From the NCBI GenBank assembly GCA_963793675.1, contig CAWCBA010000004.1, positions 186,001 through 250,000 of the forward strand: DNA of 64,000 bases. The letters run 5' to 3'. Under the pieces are notes generated by a model, which had not been told where the DNA came from, ran no database searches, and worked only from the letters and a program-made list of their open reading frames with translations. The first letter of the stretch is position 1; each line of letters opens with the position of its first letter. Positions 8,661-17,697 of the stretch are shown piece after piece. Source of the DNA: RPQJ01 sp963793675 (lineage in GTDB: Bacteria; Pseudomonadota; Gammaproteobacteria; Steroidobacterales; Steroidobacteraceae). Made by a program: the position numbers and the translations under genes.

Positions 8661-8984
8661 TCAGCCCTTGCGGGCAGGCTTGAAGGCGGCCAGCTGCCCG
8701 AATCCAGTCGGCGACGTGGGCGAGGCCGTCTTTTCGCAGGTGCCAGTGGGGACGTACTTCCAGGCATCGCCCTGGTAGTCGACGGTCGAACTGCCCGCGC
8801 AGGAGTTGGCACCGGCCGCGCAGTCGTTCTTGCCCTTGAGGGCCACGCCAAAACACTTGTCGCGCCTGGCGCCCGGGGCATCCGCGGCATTCGCAGAAAC
8901 CGCGGCAACGCTGAGCGCGGCGCCGAGCGCGAGGCCGAACGTGAGGGCGGCAGCGGGACGCTTGAACTTGAGGCTCGAATCCAT
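8661..8984 (-). CDS. BufA1-type (DUF2282) bufferin precursor peptide
   Basis: A 107-residue exported peptide. The signal peptide runs to about residue 33 (ALGAALSVAAVSANA). The mature part carries the DUF2282 core with four cysteines (44, 55, 62, 83): KCFGVALKGKNDCAAGA, SCAGSSTVDYQGDAWKYVP and GTCEK. Established work on Caulobacter bufferins shows that such precursors become copper-binding metallophores when an MNIO enzyme converts Cys residues to thiooxazoles. No MNIO gene adjoins this copy; the nearest is at 20.4 kb. The ECF-like promoter motif at 9048-9077 lies about 64 bases upstream of the ATG. Confidence 0.9.
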   Translation of the reverse strand: MDSSLKFKRPAAALTFGLALGAALSVAAVSANAADAPGARRDKCFGVALKGKNDCAAGANSCAGSSTVDYQGDAWKYVPTGTCEKTASPTSPTGFGQLAAFKPARKG

Positions 8985-9047
8985 GGGCAGGCTCCTGTCG
9001 TGAGGTTTGTCGGTTGCGTCGCAGCCAGCACTGGGGCTGCACCAACC

Positions 9048-9077
9048 TTAGTCGCACCGGGACTCCCGATTCTTACA
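9048..9077 (-). promoter_or_regulatory. Probable ECF sigma promoter of bufA1-doxX
   Basis: Read on the minus strand, this is TGTAA (9077-9073), 18 bases, then CGACTAA (9054-9048). The same two boxes with the same spacing precede bufA2 at 19962-19991, while the 18-base spacers share no obvious similarity. The TGTAA and CGAC-type boxes resemble the GTAAC/CGA -35 and -10 elements of ECF sigma promoters. The site begins three bases beyond the end of nadB, so nadAB read-through could also reach bufA1. Confidence 0.65.
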
Positions 9078-9080
9078 CCC

Positions 9081-10649
9081 TCATTCGCGGTAGTGGCAGC
9101 CGCGGCTTTCGGGGTTCGCCCACGCGGCCAGCGTCACGATGAGCGCCACGCGCACGGCGTTGCGCAGGCCGATCAGGTCGTCGGTCATTGCCGCCGCGCG
9201 ATAAAAGCGCTCGACCTCTACTTCGAGGTTGCGCAGGGCCTCGATCGCGCGTATCAGCCGGCGCGTGGTTCGCACCAGGCCCACGTAGTTCCACATGATG
9301 TGCCGCAGCGAGCTCATGTCCTGCGCGATGAGCGCGGGATCGGGCGCTTCGGAACCGGTGTCCTGCCACGGCGGAATGTCCTCGAAACGCGCCCCGTCAC
9401 TGGTGGCGAGCTGACCCACGATGCGCCGTGCCGAGCGGTGACCCCAGACCAGGCCCTCGAGCAGCGACGTGCTGGCGAGCCGGTTGGCTCCGTGCAGGCC
9501 GGAGCACGCGACCTCGCCCACGGCGTAGAGCCGCTCGACCGTGGTCGTGCCGTCAAGGTCGACCCACACGCCGCCACACGAATAGTGCGCGGCCGGCACG
9601 ACCGGCAGCGGATCGCGGGTGATGTCGATGCCGTACTCGAGACAGCTGCGGTACATCTCGGGAAATTCGGCGCGGATGCGTTCGGCGGGAACGTAGCTGG
9701 CGACGTCGAGGTAAACGTTGGGCACGCCCTGGCGCAGCATCTCGGCGTGGATGCTGCGGGCGACCACGTCGCGCGGTGCGAGGTCCTTCCACTTCGCGTC
9801 GTAACGGTCCATGAACGGCTGCCGCTGCTCGTCGACCAGGCGCGCGCCCGCGCCGCGCACGGCTTCGGTGATCAGGAAGCAGGGCGCGTTACGGTGATAG
9901 AAGGCAGTCGGATGGAACTGGACGTATTCGGTGTTGATCACGCGCGCACCGGCACGATACGCCATCGCGAGTCCGTCGCCGCGGGAGCCGGCGGGGTTGG
10001 TGGTGCGCAGGAAGATCTGGCCGAGACCGCCCGTTGCGAGCACGGTGGCGCGAGCGAAGCAGAGGTCGATCCTGCCCGTGCGCTGGTCGTAGACGTATGC
10101 GCCGACGCACGAAAGCGGATCGTACACGGCGCGCCGGTCGCGGCCCTGGTGCGCCGGGGTCAGCAGGTCGACGGCGGTATGGTGTGTGAGCAGGCGAACG
10201 CGTGGATGTGCGCTCAGCGCCTCGATGAGCTTGTCCTCGATGGCGCGGCCGGTGGCATCGGTGGAGTGCACGATGCGGGCGATCGAGTGCCCGCCTTCCC
10301 GGCCGAGGGCGAGACGCCCGTCAGGCGCGCGGTCGAACGGCACGGCAAGCTTGTCGATCAGGATCGACTGCACGAGCGGCGGACCTTCGCTGGCAAGCGT
10401 GCGAACCGCCTGCTCGTGGCACAGGCCGGCGCCAGCATTGATGATGTCCTGTGCCAGTGATTCGGGCGAGTCGCCTTCGCCGCGAAAAATGATGCCACCC
10501 TGCGCCCAGTACGTGTTCGATTCGCCGGCGCGATCGGCGCGCGTGATCACGGTGACATCGAGTCCCGACTCCGCGAGCTCGAGCGCCGCCGTGCCGCCGG
10601 CAATGCCGCAGCCGATGACCAGGACGTCGCTGCGGAGAATTTCGCTCAA
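9081..10649 (-). CDS. nadB: L-aspartate oxidase
   Basis: A 522-residue FAD enzyme that oxidises L-aspartate to iminoaspartate, the first step of de novo NAD synthesis. Seen: the FAD motif VIGCGIAGGTAALELAESG, YWAQGGI, TGGLGQIF, the substrate region EYVQFHPTAF, AAHYSCGGVWVDLDG and HGANRLASTSLLEGLVWG. The start is a TTG at 10649 whose last two bases begin the nadA stop (TTGA), so the two genes are translationally coupled. The C-terminal helical domain is complete and ends SRGCHYRE. Confidence 0.95.
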   Translation of the reverse strand: MSEILRSDVLVIGCGIAGGTAALELAESGLDVTVITRADRAGESNTYWAQGGIIFRGEGDSPESLAQDIINAGAGLCHEQAVRTLASEGPPLVQSILIDKLAVPFDRAPDGRLALGREGGHSIARIVHSTDATGRAIEDKLIEALSAHPRVRLLTHHTAVDLLTPAHQGRDRRAVYDPLSCVGAYVYDQRTGRIDLCFARATVLATGGLGQIFLRTTNPAGSRGDGLAMAYRAGARVINTEYVQFHPTAFYHRNAPCFLITEAVRGAGARLVDEQRQPFMDRYDAKWKDLAPRDVVARSIHAEMLRQGVPNVYLDVASYVPAERIRAEFPEMYRSCLEYGIDITRDPLPVVPAAHYSCGGVWVDLDGTTTVERLYAVGEVACSGLHGANRLASTSLLEGLVWGHRSARRIVGQLATSDGARFEDIPPWQDTGSEAPDPALIAQDMSSLRHIMWNYVGLVRTTRRLIRAIEALRNLEVEVERFYRAAAMTDDLIGLRNAVRVALIVTLAAWANPESRGCHYRE

Positions 10650-11710
10650 TCGATTTTCGGCCCGACGGCCAGCATGCGTTCGACGGCACGCAACGCGCGC
10701 ACCCGGATGTGCTCGGGCACGTCGATCTCCCAGCGCATGAACTGCAGCGAGTCGCGCGTCTGCTCGAGCGTGATCTCGTGCATGTGCGGGCACCGGTGGC
10801 TGCAGAGCCGCAGCATTTCCTTGCCCGGGTTGGCGGCCACGATGTTGTCGCCCATCGAGCATTCAGTGAGCAGCAGGAAGCGCTTCGCCTTCGACCTTTC
10901 GACGGCCCTGATCATGGCCGTCGTGCTGCCGGAGAAATCCGCCTTCGCGGTGACTTCCGGGCTGCACTCGGGATGCGCCAGGATCATGACATCCGGGTAC
11001 TGCTTGCGCACCACGTCGATGTCCTCGGGCGTGAACAGCTCGTGCACTTCGCACCGCCCCTTCCAGGCCACCATCGTGTGCTCGACGGTGGTGTCGCCGC
11101 CATTGGCTGCTGCCGCGCCCTTCCGCAGCACCGACGGCACGATTACGTGGCGACCCGTCTCGCGCGCCACGTTGCGGGCGAGGTACTCGTCGGGCAGGAA
11201 AATCACGGTGTCGGACTTGAGCGATTCGACGACCGCAGCCGCGTTGCTCGACGTGCAGCAGATGTCGCACTCGGCCTTCACGTCGGCATAAGTGTTGATG
11301 TACGTGACGATCGGCACGCCCGGATAGGCTTCGCGCAAAGCACGGACGTCGGCCGCCGTGATGCTCTCCGCCAGCGAGCAGCCGCCCTTCGCCGTCGGCA
11401 ACAGCACCGTCTTGGTCGGGTTGAGTATCTTCGCCGTCTCGGCCATGAAGCGCACGCCGCAGAACACGATGACCGACTTGTCGGTCTCGGCGGCACGACG
11501 GCTGAGCTCGAGCGAGTCGCCCTGGAAGTCGGGCACGGTATGGAACAGCGCGGGTTCCATGTAGTTGTGCCCGAGGATCACGGCATCGCGCTCCACCTTG
11601 AGGCGGAGCACTTCGGCGGCGACCTCCGCCTTGATGAACAGCTCGGCGTCCGGCAGGACGTCCCCCAGGCTCGATTGCAGGTCGCGGTAGATATCCTGGG
11701 CAGTCTTCAA
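10646..11710 (-). CDS. nadA: Quinolinate synthase A
   Basis: A 354-residue [4Fe-4S] enzyme that condenses iminoaspartate with dihydroxyacetone phosphate to quinolinate. Family motifs are clear: ILGHNYMEPALF, GDSLELSRRAAET, FCGVRFMAETAKILNP, CDICCTSSNA, HPECSPEV and LCSHRCPHM, with the cluster-binding cysteines in the last three blocks. The start is a TTG at 11710 (TTGAAGACTGCC); no better upstream start is visible. It is the first gene of a nadA-nadB pair. Confidence 0.95.
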   Translation of the reverse strand: MKTAQDIYRDLQSSLGDVLPDAELFIKAEVAAEVLRLKVERDAVILGHNYMEPALFHTVPDFQGDSLELSRRAAETDKSVIVFCGVRFMAETAKILNPTKTVLLPTAKGGCSLAESITAADVRALREAYPGVPIVTYINTYADVKAECDICCTSSNAAAVVESLKSDTVIFLPDEYLARNVARETGRHVIVPSVLRKGAAAANGGDTTVEHTMVAWKGRCEVHELFTPEDIDVVRKQYPDVMILAHPECSPEVTAKADFSGSTTAMIRAVERSKAKRFLLLTECSMGDNIVAANPGKEMLRLCSHRCPHMHEITLEQTRDSLQFMRWEIDVPEHIRVRALRAVERMLAVGPKID

Positions 11711-11846
11711 GGGCAGGCCCCGTCGCGGCTGCCCGTTGCAGCCTGTGGGCCCATTCTAGCGGACCCGGGTTGTGACGGCTCGTCCCGGTCGCCGATAAGC
11801 CCGTTGGCATGGCCGCGCGCCGCTGCAGGGACCCTGCCAGCCGGTT

Positions 11847-13349
11847 TCAGTCCGGCAGTTTCACACCCGCGGTCGCCAGCTCGTCGATCAGCGGCTGCAG
11901 GTGCCGCCGGTATCGACGCCAGCGGCCGACGCTGCTGGCATAAAGCGGCTGCCTGACCTGCACCGCGCTCGCCGTGGCAACCGCACCCTCATTGCGCTCG
12001 AAACGCATGCACGCTTCCTCCCAGGGCAGGCGGCAATGCGCGAGCAGTCGCCCGGTCTCGGCACGCTGCTCGGCGACGAGCGCTTCATAGCGGACTTCGT
12101 GCACCCGCCCTGGCAGCGTGCCCTGCCAATGCGCGATGAGCCGCTCGAACTGCGCGTAATACCGTCCGATGTCGCGCAGGTCGCGCGCATAGTCGTAGTA
12201 CGAAAACCCGGTGGCGAACAGCTGGCGGAAATTGCTGAGCCCGGTGTCCAGTGGATGGCGGCGCAGGACGACGATGCTCGCGGCGGGCAGCGCGCGCGCG
12301 ATGTGCCCCAGGTAGAAGAAATTGAGCGGCATCTTGTCGATGAAGCGCGGTTGCGACCGGCCCGCAGGCCGCGTGCGCTCGACGTAATCGCGACCGAGCG
12401 CCTGCAGGTCGACGCGCAGCGATTGCGCAAGCGTGGCTTCGTCGAGCACCCGGGGTGAAGGCGTCTGGCACGCACGCTTCAGCAGCACGCCGAAATTCTG
12501 CGACTCCCCCGCGGAAGCAACCTGCGAGTGGCTCGAGAGGATGCGTTCGACCAGCGTCGTGCCGGTGCGCGGCATGCCAACCACGAAGATCGGCGCACAC
12601 GCAGCCTCGTCGCTGCGCATCGCATCTGCCGCAGGCTCGGAAAGGGCCCCTGGGTAGAGATCCCTGACCGCCTCGAAGAGACGTCGGTCACGCTCGAATT
12701 CATAGCCACTGGCAGCGTGCTTGCGCGCATTGCCCGCGAGCAGATGCTCGAACGCCTCGTCGTCCCGCCCCAGGTCTTCCAGCTCCTTGGCCAGCGCATG
12801 ACGCAGGTGCAGTTCGGCGTCGGGCTCCAGCGGTCCAGCCGCGAGCAGCCGTTCCAGCCGATCGACGTGATTGCACTCGAGCGTTTGCCTGCGGGTCGCC
12901 GCAAGCGCCGAATGCGCCCGCCAGAATCGCGGGTCGCAGCGAATGCACGCCTCGTATGCCGCCTCGGACTCGGCGAACCGCCCGAGAAATTTCAACGAGG
13001 CTGCGAGATTGAAATGCATCCCTGCTCGGTCGGGTTCCAATGCAACCGCTCGCTTGAAACACGCAACGGCCTGCTCGTGGCGACCGACGCGGCTCAGGAC
13101 GACGCCGACCGTGTCCCAGCACAGCGCCGATCGCGGCACGAGCGCGAGCGCCCGCGCGACGGCCACCAGTGCTTCATCGTTGCGGTTGAGCCTGGAGAGC
13201 CAGCGCGCCAGTTGCGCCTGCGGCTCTGGATCGTCCGGATCGGCCGCGCAGGCCTCACGGATCCGCGCGAGCCCTTCGGCGATGCGGCCGCTCTCGGCCG
13301 CGAGCACGCCGCGCTCGAGAATCGACGGCGCCCGTTGCGCGGCGGCCAA
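11847..13349 (-). CDS. TPR-repeat sulfotransferase family protein
   Basis: About 500 residues. The N-terminal half holds tetratricopeptide repeats (ILERGVLAAESGRIAEGLARI, WDTVGVVLSRVGRHEQAVAC, FNLAASLKFLGRFAESEAAY). The C-terminal half is a sulfotransferase fold with the 5'-phosphosulfate loop FVVGMPRTGTTLVERILSSH and the region FIDKMPLNFFYLG, then VVLRRHPLDTGLSNFRQ. The frame is open upstream through the TonB receptor gene, so the likely start is the TTG at 13349, eight bases past the receptor stop. Such genes often follow TonB receptors, but their acceptor is unknown. Confidence 0.85.
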   Translation of the reverse strand: MAAAQRAPSILERGVLAAESGRIAEGLARIREACAADPDDPEPQAQLARWLSRLNRNDEALVAVARALALVPRSALCWDTVGVVLSRVGRHEQAVACFKRAVALEPDRAGMHFNLAASLKFLGRFAESEAAYEACIRCDPRFWRAHSALAATRRQTLECNHVDRLERLLAAGPLEPDAELHLRHALAKELEDLGRDDEAFEHLLAGNARKHAASGYEFERDRRLFEAVRDLYPGALSEPAADAMRSDEAACAPIFVVGMPRTGTTLVERILSSHSQVASAGESQNFGVLLKRACQTPSPRVLDEATLAQSLRVDLQALGRDYVERTRPAGRSQPRFIDKMPLNFFYLGHIARALPAASIVVLRRHPLDTGLSNFRQLFATGFSYYDYARDLRDIGRYYAQFERLIAHWQGTLPGRVHEVRYEALVAEQRAETGRLLAHCRLPWEEACMRFERNEGAVATASAVQVRQPLYASSVGRWRRYRRHLQPLIDELATAGVKLPD

Positions 13350-13356
13350 GCCTGCC

Positions 13357-15722
13357 TCAGGGATCGAAGCGGTACGTGACTTCCAGGCCCATGGTGCGCG
13401 GCCGCAGCATGCTCTGGAAATACGTGCGTGAATCGATCGGCGGCAGGTCGGCGCGCTCGATCTGCCGGATGTAGCTCGGATCGCGGCGCACCGAGGTGAC
13501 CGCGTATTTGTCGAACAGGTTGTCGACGTACAGGCTTGCCGTCCAGGCGCCCACGCCCATCCCGATCGAGGCGCCGTGGATCGCATACCCGGGCAGGGCT
13601 TCGCCGTTGTTGCGCAACCCCACCTTCGTGTACACGTCGCTGACCGCCGTGAAGTTGTAGCTCGCATTCAGCGTCCAGCCGTTGTCGAGCGGTCGCGTGT
13701 AGTCGAGCAGCAGCGTGCCCTGCTGTTCCGGCGAGCCCGAGAGGCGGTCCCCGTCAAATGCGTCCTCGCCGTCGACCAGCCCCGGGGCGTCGCTGGTGAG
13801 CTGGGCATCGTTGAAGGCGATGCTCGCCGCCAGCTTGAGGGAGTCCGTGATGGCCCACCGCGTCGACAACTCGATGCCCCGGGTCTCGGCAGTGCCGCCA
13901 TTGACCGTGATCGGGACCTCGCCGACGTCGCTGGTTCCGGCGACCTGGATGTCCTTCCAGTCGATCCGATACACGGCGGCATTCACGATCAGGCGGCCGT
14001 CGAGCCACAGGCTGCGCAGGCCAAGCTCGTAGTTGGTGGTCGTGTCAGGCTTGATCAGGACTTCGTCCGTCTTGAGGCAGAACGACTGCTCGTCGGGGAT
14101 CGGGTCCTGGCACGGCGGGCCGGAATTGAGCCCGCCCTGACGATAGCCTTCACTGATCGTCAGGTAACCCATCACGTCCGGCGTGAACTTGAACGACGTG
14201 TTGAACTTGAATATGACGTCGTCGTCACTGGTCTTGTTGTTGTCGTTGAGCACGGTATCGAAGAACGGGAACGAGGTTTCAAGCGCGAGCTGGTCGTTGT
14301 AGTCGAACCAGCGCGCGCCCACCGTCACCTGCCAGCGATCGGTCAGCTGGTATCCCAACTCGCCGAACAGCGCCATCTCCTCGAACGTGCGCTGCGTGAC
14401 GGCGCGGTATTCCAGGTCGGAGGTTCCGGCAGGCAAGTCCGTACCATTCCGGAATGCCAGGGCGTGTACTCCGAGGCGACCGCGTCGCCCTCGTAACGGT
14501 TATAGAACGCGCCCGCGATCCAGTTCCACTTCTGCGTACCCTGGGAGACGAGGCGCAGTTCCTGGTTGAAGGTCTTCTCCTTGAGTTCGTCGATCGCATA
14601 GGCCGCGAACTGGGGGAAGTCTTCGTAGCCGTAATCGAGGTCCATCAGGAAGTCGGTCTGATCGCGCTTGCCGAACGACTCGAACTTCGAGGCTCCCGTG
14701 GCGGAGGTCAGTTCGGCGAAGCCGAGATCCCATTTCAGTTCGAGCGCCAACAGGTGATTGGTCTTGTCGGTCGGCTCGAGGAAGCGGCTCGCCGCCACGT
14801 AGCGGCCCGTTCCGAACGCCCGGTCGTGGTTGACCGTGCGCCCGCCGACCTGCTGGTCCTGGTAGTAATAGGTCAGGTTGGCGTCGACGGCATCGGTCAC
14901 CTGCCAGAACAGGCCGACCCTGCCCGTGAACGTCTCCTCGGTATCGACATCCTTCTGCGTCCGCAGGTTGGCCGCGACATCCGCGGGGTCGCCAAAGTCT
15001 GGATCCGGATTGGAAACGCCCGGCTCGCGCACGATGTAGTTGTAGTCGATGAATCCTGGATCGTTGACGTAGCCGGCAGCGACGCGCAGCGCCACGCGAT
15101 CCTCGACCAGCGGCACGTTCACGACGCCCCAGACGTCCGTGCCCATGCCATCGCTCTCGTTGATCGAGTAAAAGCGGCCGCCCGCAGATGCTGCGAAACC
15201 CGCGGGGTCCGGCCGATTCGGCAGGTAGCGAATGGCGCCCGCGAGCGTGCCGGCGCCATACAGGGTGCCTTGCGGCCCGAGCAGCGCTTCGACTCGCTCG
15301 ACGTCGATCATCTGCAGGTCCACGAACAGCGGAATGTCGCCCAGGTAGGTCGCGACCGTGCCTCCCGTGCCATTGCCGTTGGCGATGGCATCGCTCAGCG
15401 AACTCACGTTCAGGCCGCGGACGGTGAGCAGGTTGCTGGAACGTGGCCCCTGGTTCGGCACGTAAAGCCCGGGTACGGCCCGGGTGAACTCGGCCAGGTT
15501 GTTGATGCGCAGGTCCGCGAGGGCTTCGGGGCCGAGTGCGACCATGTTGAAGGGAACGTCCTGGACGTTCGCCTCGCGGCGGGTCGCCGTGACGATGATT
15601 TCCTCGAGCACGGTGCCGTCGTCGCCCACCGGCTGGGCGAACGCGTCTCCCACTGGTGCAGCAAGGCCAAGCGCGGCCGCCACCGCCGCGGTGATCCGCG
15701 GCGAATACCGATTGCCAACCAT
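13357..15722 (-). CDS. TonB-dependent outer-membrane receptor (frameshifted)
   Basis: About 785 residues. The start is the ATG at 15722, which has a strong GGGAGGGAGG site; an earlier in-frame start at 15758 lacks one. The signal peptide is followed by the TonB box EEIIVTATRR, a plug domain (VTATRREANVQDVPFNM, LLTVRGLNVSSL, RVEALLGPQGTLYGAGTLAGAIRY) and a beta-barrel ending GLEVTYRFDP. The frame is lost between about 14440 and 14475, near EYTP, and recovered at GTDLPAGTSDLEYR, probably by one or two indels. Its ligand is unknown. The TPR-sulfotransferase follows eight bases later. Confidence 0.88.
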
Positions 15723-15781
15723 TCGACCTCCCTCCCCGATGACCCAACCGGCCAACATAGGCCAGTCCCCAGGTCAGTCAC

Positions 15782-15958
15782 GTGAATCGGGCCGAGTCTA
15801 TAGCGGAACGGGGCGACACTTTCAATTGGAAGAGGTTCGCGCTCGGCCTGCCGTTCCGCTGGAGCATGTTCCCGTTCTTCGTTGCCGCGTACTTCGGCGG
15901 CCAGTTCGCCGGCAGCCGGCTGCGCCTGAAGCGCGCAGCTCAGCCCAACCGGCCGTAA
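15782..15958 (+). CDS. Possible small membrane protein, 58 residues
   Basis: A GTG-started frame (VNRAESIAERGDTFNWKRFA) continues with a hydrophobic aromatic stretch (LPFRWSMFPFFVAAYFGGQF) and a basic tail (AGSRLRLKRAAQPNRP). One short membrane helix flanked by basic residues is what a small inner-membrane protein looks like. Its end overlaps the convergent aldolase by 19 bases. No homologue is recognised and no ribosome-binding site is evident, so it may be chance coding or the remnant of a longer gene. Confidence 0.4.
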   Translation: MNRAESIAERGDTFNWKRFALGLPFRWSMFPFFVAAYFGGQFAGSRLRLKRAAQPNRP

Positions 15959-16575
15959 CCGGTGAACCTGGCGACCACCTTCTGAATCTCGGCGTCGTCG
16001 AGCAGCTGCGGCACCAGCCCCGCGGACAGCATCGAGAGGTATTCGTCGGCGAGATTCTCGACCTCGACGGCCACCGCGTGCGCGCGGGGCAGCGTGTCGC
16101 CGACCGCCATCACCCCGTGATTACCGAGCAGGCACGCACGCCGGCCCTCGAGTCCGCGCACTGCGGAGTCGGCCAGTTCAGCCGTGCCGAACGTGGCATA
16201 CGGCATGCAGCGCACGTCACCGCCAGCCAGCGCAATCATGTAATGAAAGGGCGGAATGCCCCGGCCCGCGGCAGCCAGCGCCGTTGCGCGCGGGCTGTGC
16301 GTGTGGACGATCGCCATGACGTCCGGTCGCGCGCGATAGATGGCGGCGTGCATGCGCCATTCGGACGAGGGCCGTGGCTCAGCGGCGGTCAGCGAGGCAT
16401 CGAGCGGCAACGTGACGATGTGCGAAGGCACCAGTTCGCGGTACGGGGTGCCGGCGGGCGTGATCGCGAAACCGTCCGCCACCCGGCAGGACACGTTGCC
16501 CGATTTATTCGGCACCATGCCCGCGGCGTCGAGCGCGTGCGTGACTGCAATGATCTCTTCACGATGGTCGCGCAT
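15940..16575 (-). CDS. Class II aldolase/adducin family protein, probably acting in MTA salvage
   Basis: A 211-residue zinc enzyme with the L-fuculose-phosphate aldolase pattern: the substrate loop NKSGNVSCRV, the catalytic Glu in SSEWRMHAAIY, the metal ligands in VHTHSPRATAL and the third His in GNHGVMAVG. It is the third gene of an operon with mtnP and mtnA (11 bases after mtnA). This context suggests that it cleaves 5-methylthioribulose-1-phosphate to DHAP and (methylthio)acetaldehyde, as in the DHAP shunt of Rhodospirillum. MtnB dehydratase, from the same superfamily, is the alternative, but no mtnC, mtnD or mtnE gene lies nearby. Confidence 0.85.
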   Translation of the reverse strand: MRDHREEIIAVTHALDAAGMVPNKSGNVSCRVADGFAITPAGTPYRELVPSHIVTLPLDASLTAAEPRPSSEWRMHAAIYRARPDVMAIVHTHSPRATALAAAGRGIPPFHYMIALAGGDVRCMPYATFGTAELADSAVRGLEGRRACLLGNHGVMAVGDTLPRAHAVAVEVENLADEYLSMLSAGLVPQLLDDAEIQKVVARFTGYGRLG

Positions 16576-16586
16576 GCGCTCCGTCC

Positions 16587-17684
16587 TCAGTGTCGGTCGT
16601 GCCCGGAATACAGTGCGGCCAGGCCCGCCCTGCTCGCAGCAGCCACGCCGCGTTCAGTGATGATGCCGGTGACGAGACGTGCCGGCGTGACGTCGAATCC
16701 CGGATTGCGCACGCGACTGCCGGGCGCGACCACCTGCACTTCCTCCAGGCTGCCACCGGCCGTGCGCCCACGCATGTGGGTGACTTCACGCGAGGACCGC
16801 TCCTCGATCGGCACCTGGCGCACGCCGTCGTCCAGCGTCCAGTCGATCGTCGAGAACGGCAGTGCCGCATAGAACGGCACGCCGTTGTCGCGCGCGGCCA
16901 GCGCCTTGAGGTACGTGCCGATCTTGTTGGCGACGTCGCCCGTCGCCGTGGTCCGATCGCTGCCGACGATGCAGACGTCGACCTCGCCGTGCTGCAGCAG
17001 ATGGCCGCCGGCATTGTCGGCGATCACCGTGTGCGGCACGCCGTGCGCGCCGAGCTCGAACGCCGTGAGGAACGCGCCCTGGCTGCGCGGCCGCGTTTCA
17101 TCGACGTACACGTGCACCGCAAGGCCGGCCTCGTGCGCGGCGTACACGGGCGCAAGTGCGGTGCCCCAATCGACGCAGGCGAGCCAGCCGGCGTTGCAGT
17201 GCGTGAGGACGTTGACGGGTTTGCCGCCCAGGCCGTGCGACAGGTCACGCAGCAGACCGAGCCCGTGTCGTCCGATGGCTGCACACGACGCGACGTCCTC
17301 CTCGGCAATCGCTGCGGCCTCGGCGTAAGCGCGTGCGGCCCGTTCGGCGGGTGGCAGCGCTGTCACGGCGCGCCGCATCCGCTCCGCCGCCCAGCGCAGG
17401 TTGACCGCGGTCGGTCGCGTCGCAACCAGTGTCTCGATGGCGGCTGCCAGGCTCGCGTCGCCCGGGTTCTCGCGCAGCGCCAGCGCCATGCCATACGCCG
17501 CCGTCACGCCGATCAACGGCGCGCCGCGTACCACCATGTCACGGATGGCGACAGCCGCTTCTTCCAGGCGGCGCAGCGTCCGCACTTCGAACGCGAACGG
17601 CAACGACGTCTGGTCGATGACCGCCACGTCGCCGCCGGCATCGGTCTGCCAGATCGTGCGGAAGGCCTGTCCGTTGACCCGCAT
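16587..17684 (-). CDS. mtnA: S-methyl-5-thioribose-1-phosphate isomerase
   Basis: A 365-residue enzyme that converts methylthioribose-1-phosphate to methylthioribulose-1-phosphate. Seen: IDQTSLPFAFEVRTLRRLEE, IRDMVVRGAPLIGVTAAYGMALA, the catalytic Cys in LTHCNAGWLAC, the Asp in VGSDRTTATGDVANKIGTY and PVNVLTH. The ATG at 17684 gives the standard start; the frame is open further upstream only because it overlaps mtnP. It begins 13 bases after the mtnP stop. Confidence 0.95.
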   Translation of the reverse strand: MRVNGQAFRTIWQTDAGGDVAVIDQTSLPFAFEVRTLRRLEEAAVAIRDMVVRGAPLIGVTAAYGMALALRENPGDASLAAAIETLVATRPTAVNLRWAAERMRRAVTALPPAERAARAYAEAAAIAEEDVASCAAIGRHGLGLLRDLSHGLGGKPVNVLTHCNAGWLACVDWGTALAPVYAAHEAGLAVHVYVDETRPRSQGAFLTAFELGAHGVPHTVIADNAGGHLLQHGEVDVCIVGSDRTTATGDVANKIGTYLKALAARDNGVPFYAALPFSTIDWTLDDGVRQVPIEERSSREVTHMRGRTAGGSLEEVQVVAPGSRVRNPGFDVTPARLVTGIITERGVAAASRAGLAALYSGHDRH

Positions 17685-17697
17685 GCGCGTGATCCGC

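Noticed and set aside
9000..10460. 486-codon plus-strand frame opposite nadB
   Set aside because: Antisense shadow of a clear L-aspartate oxidase.
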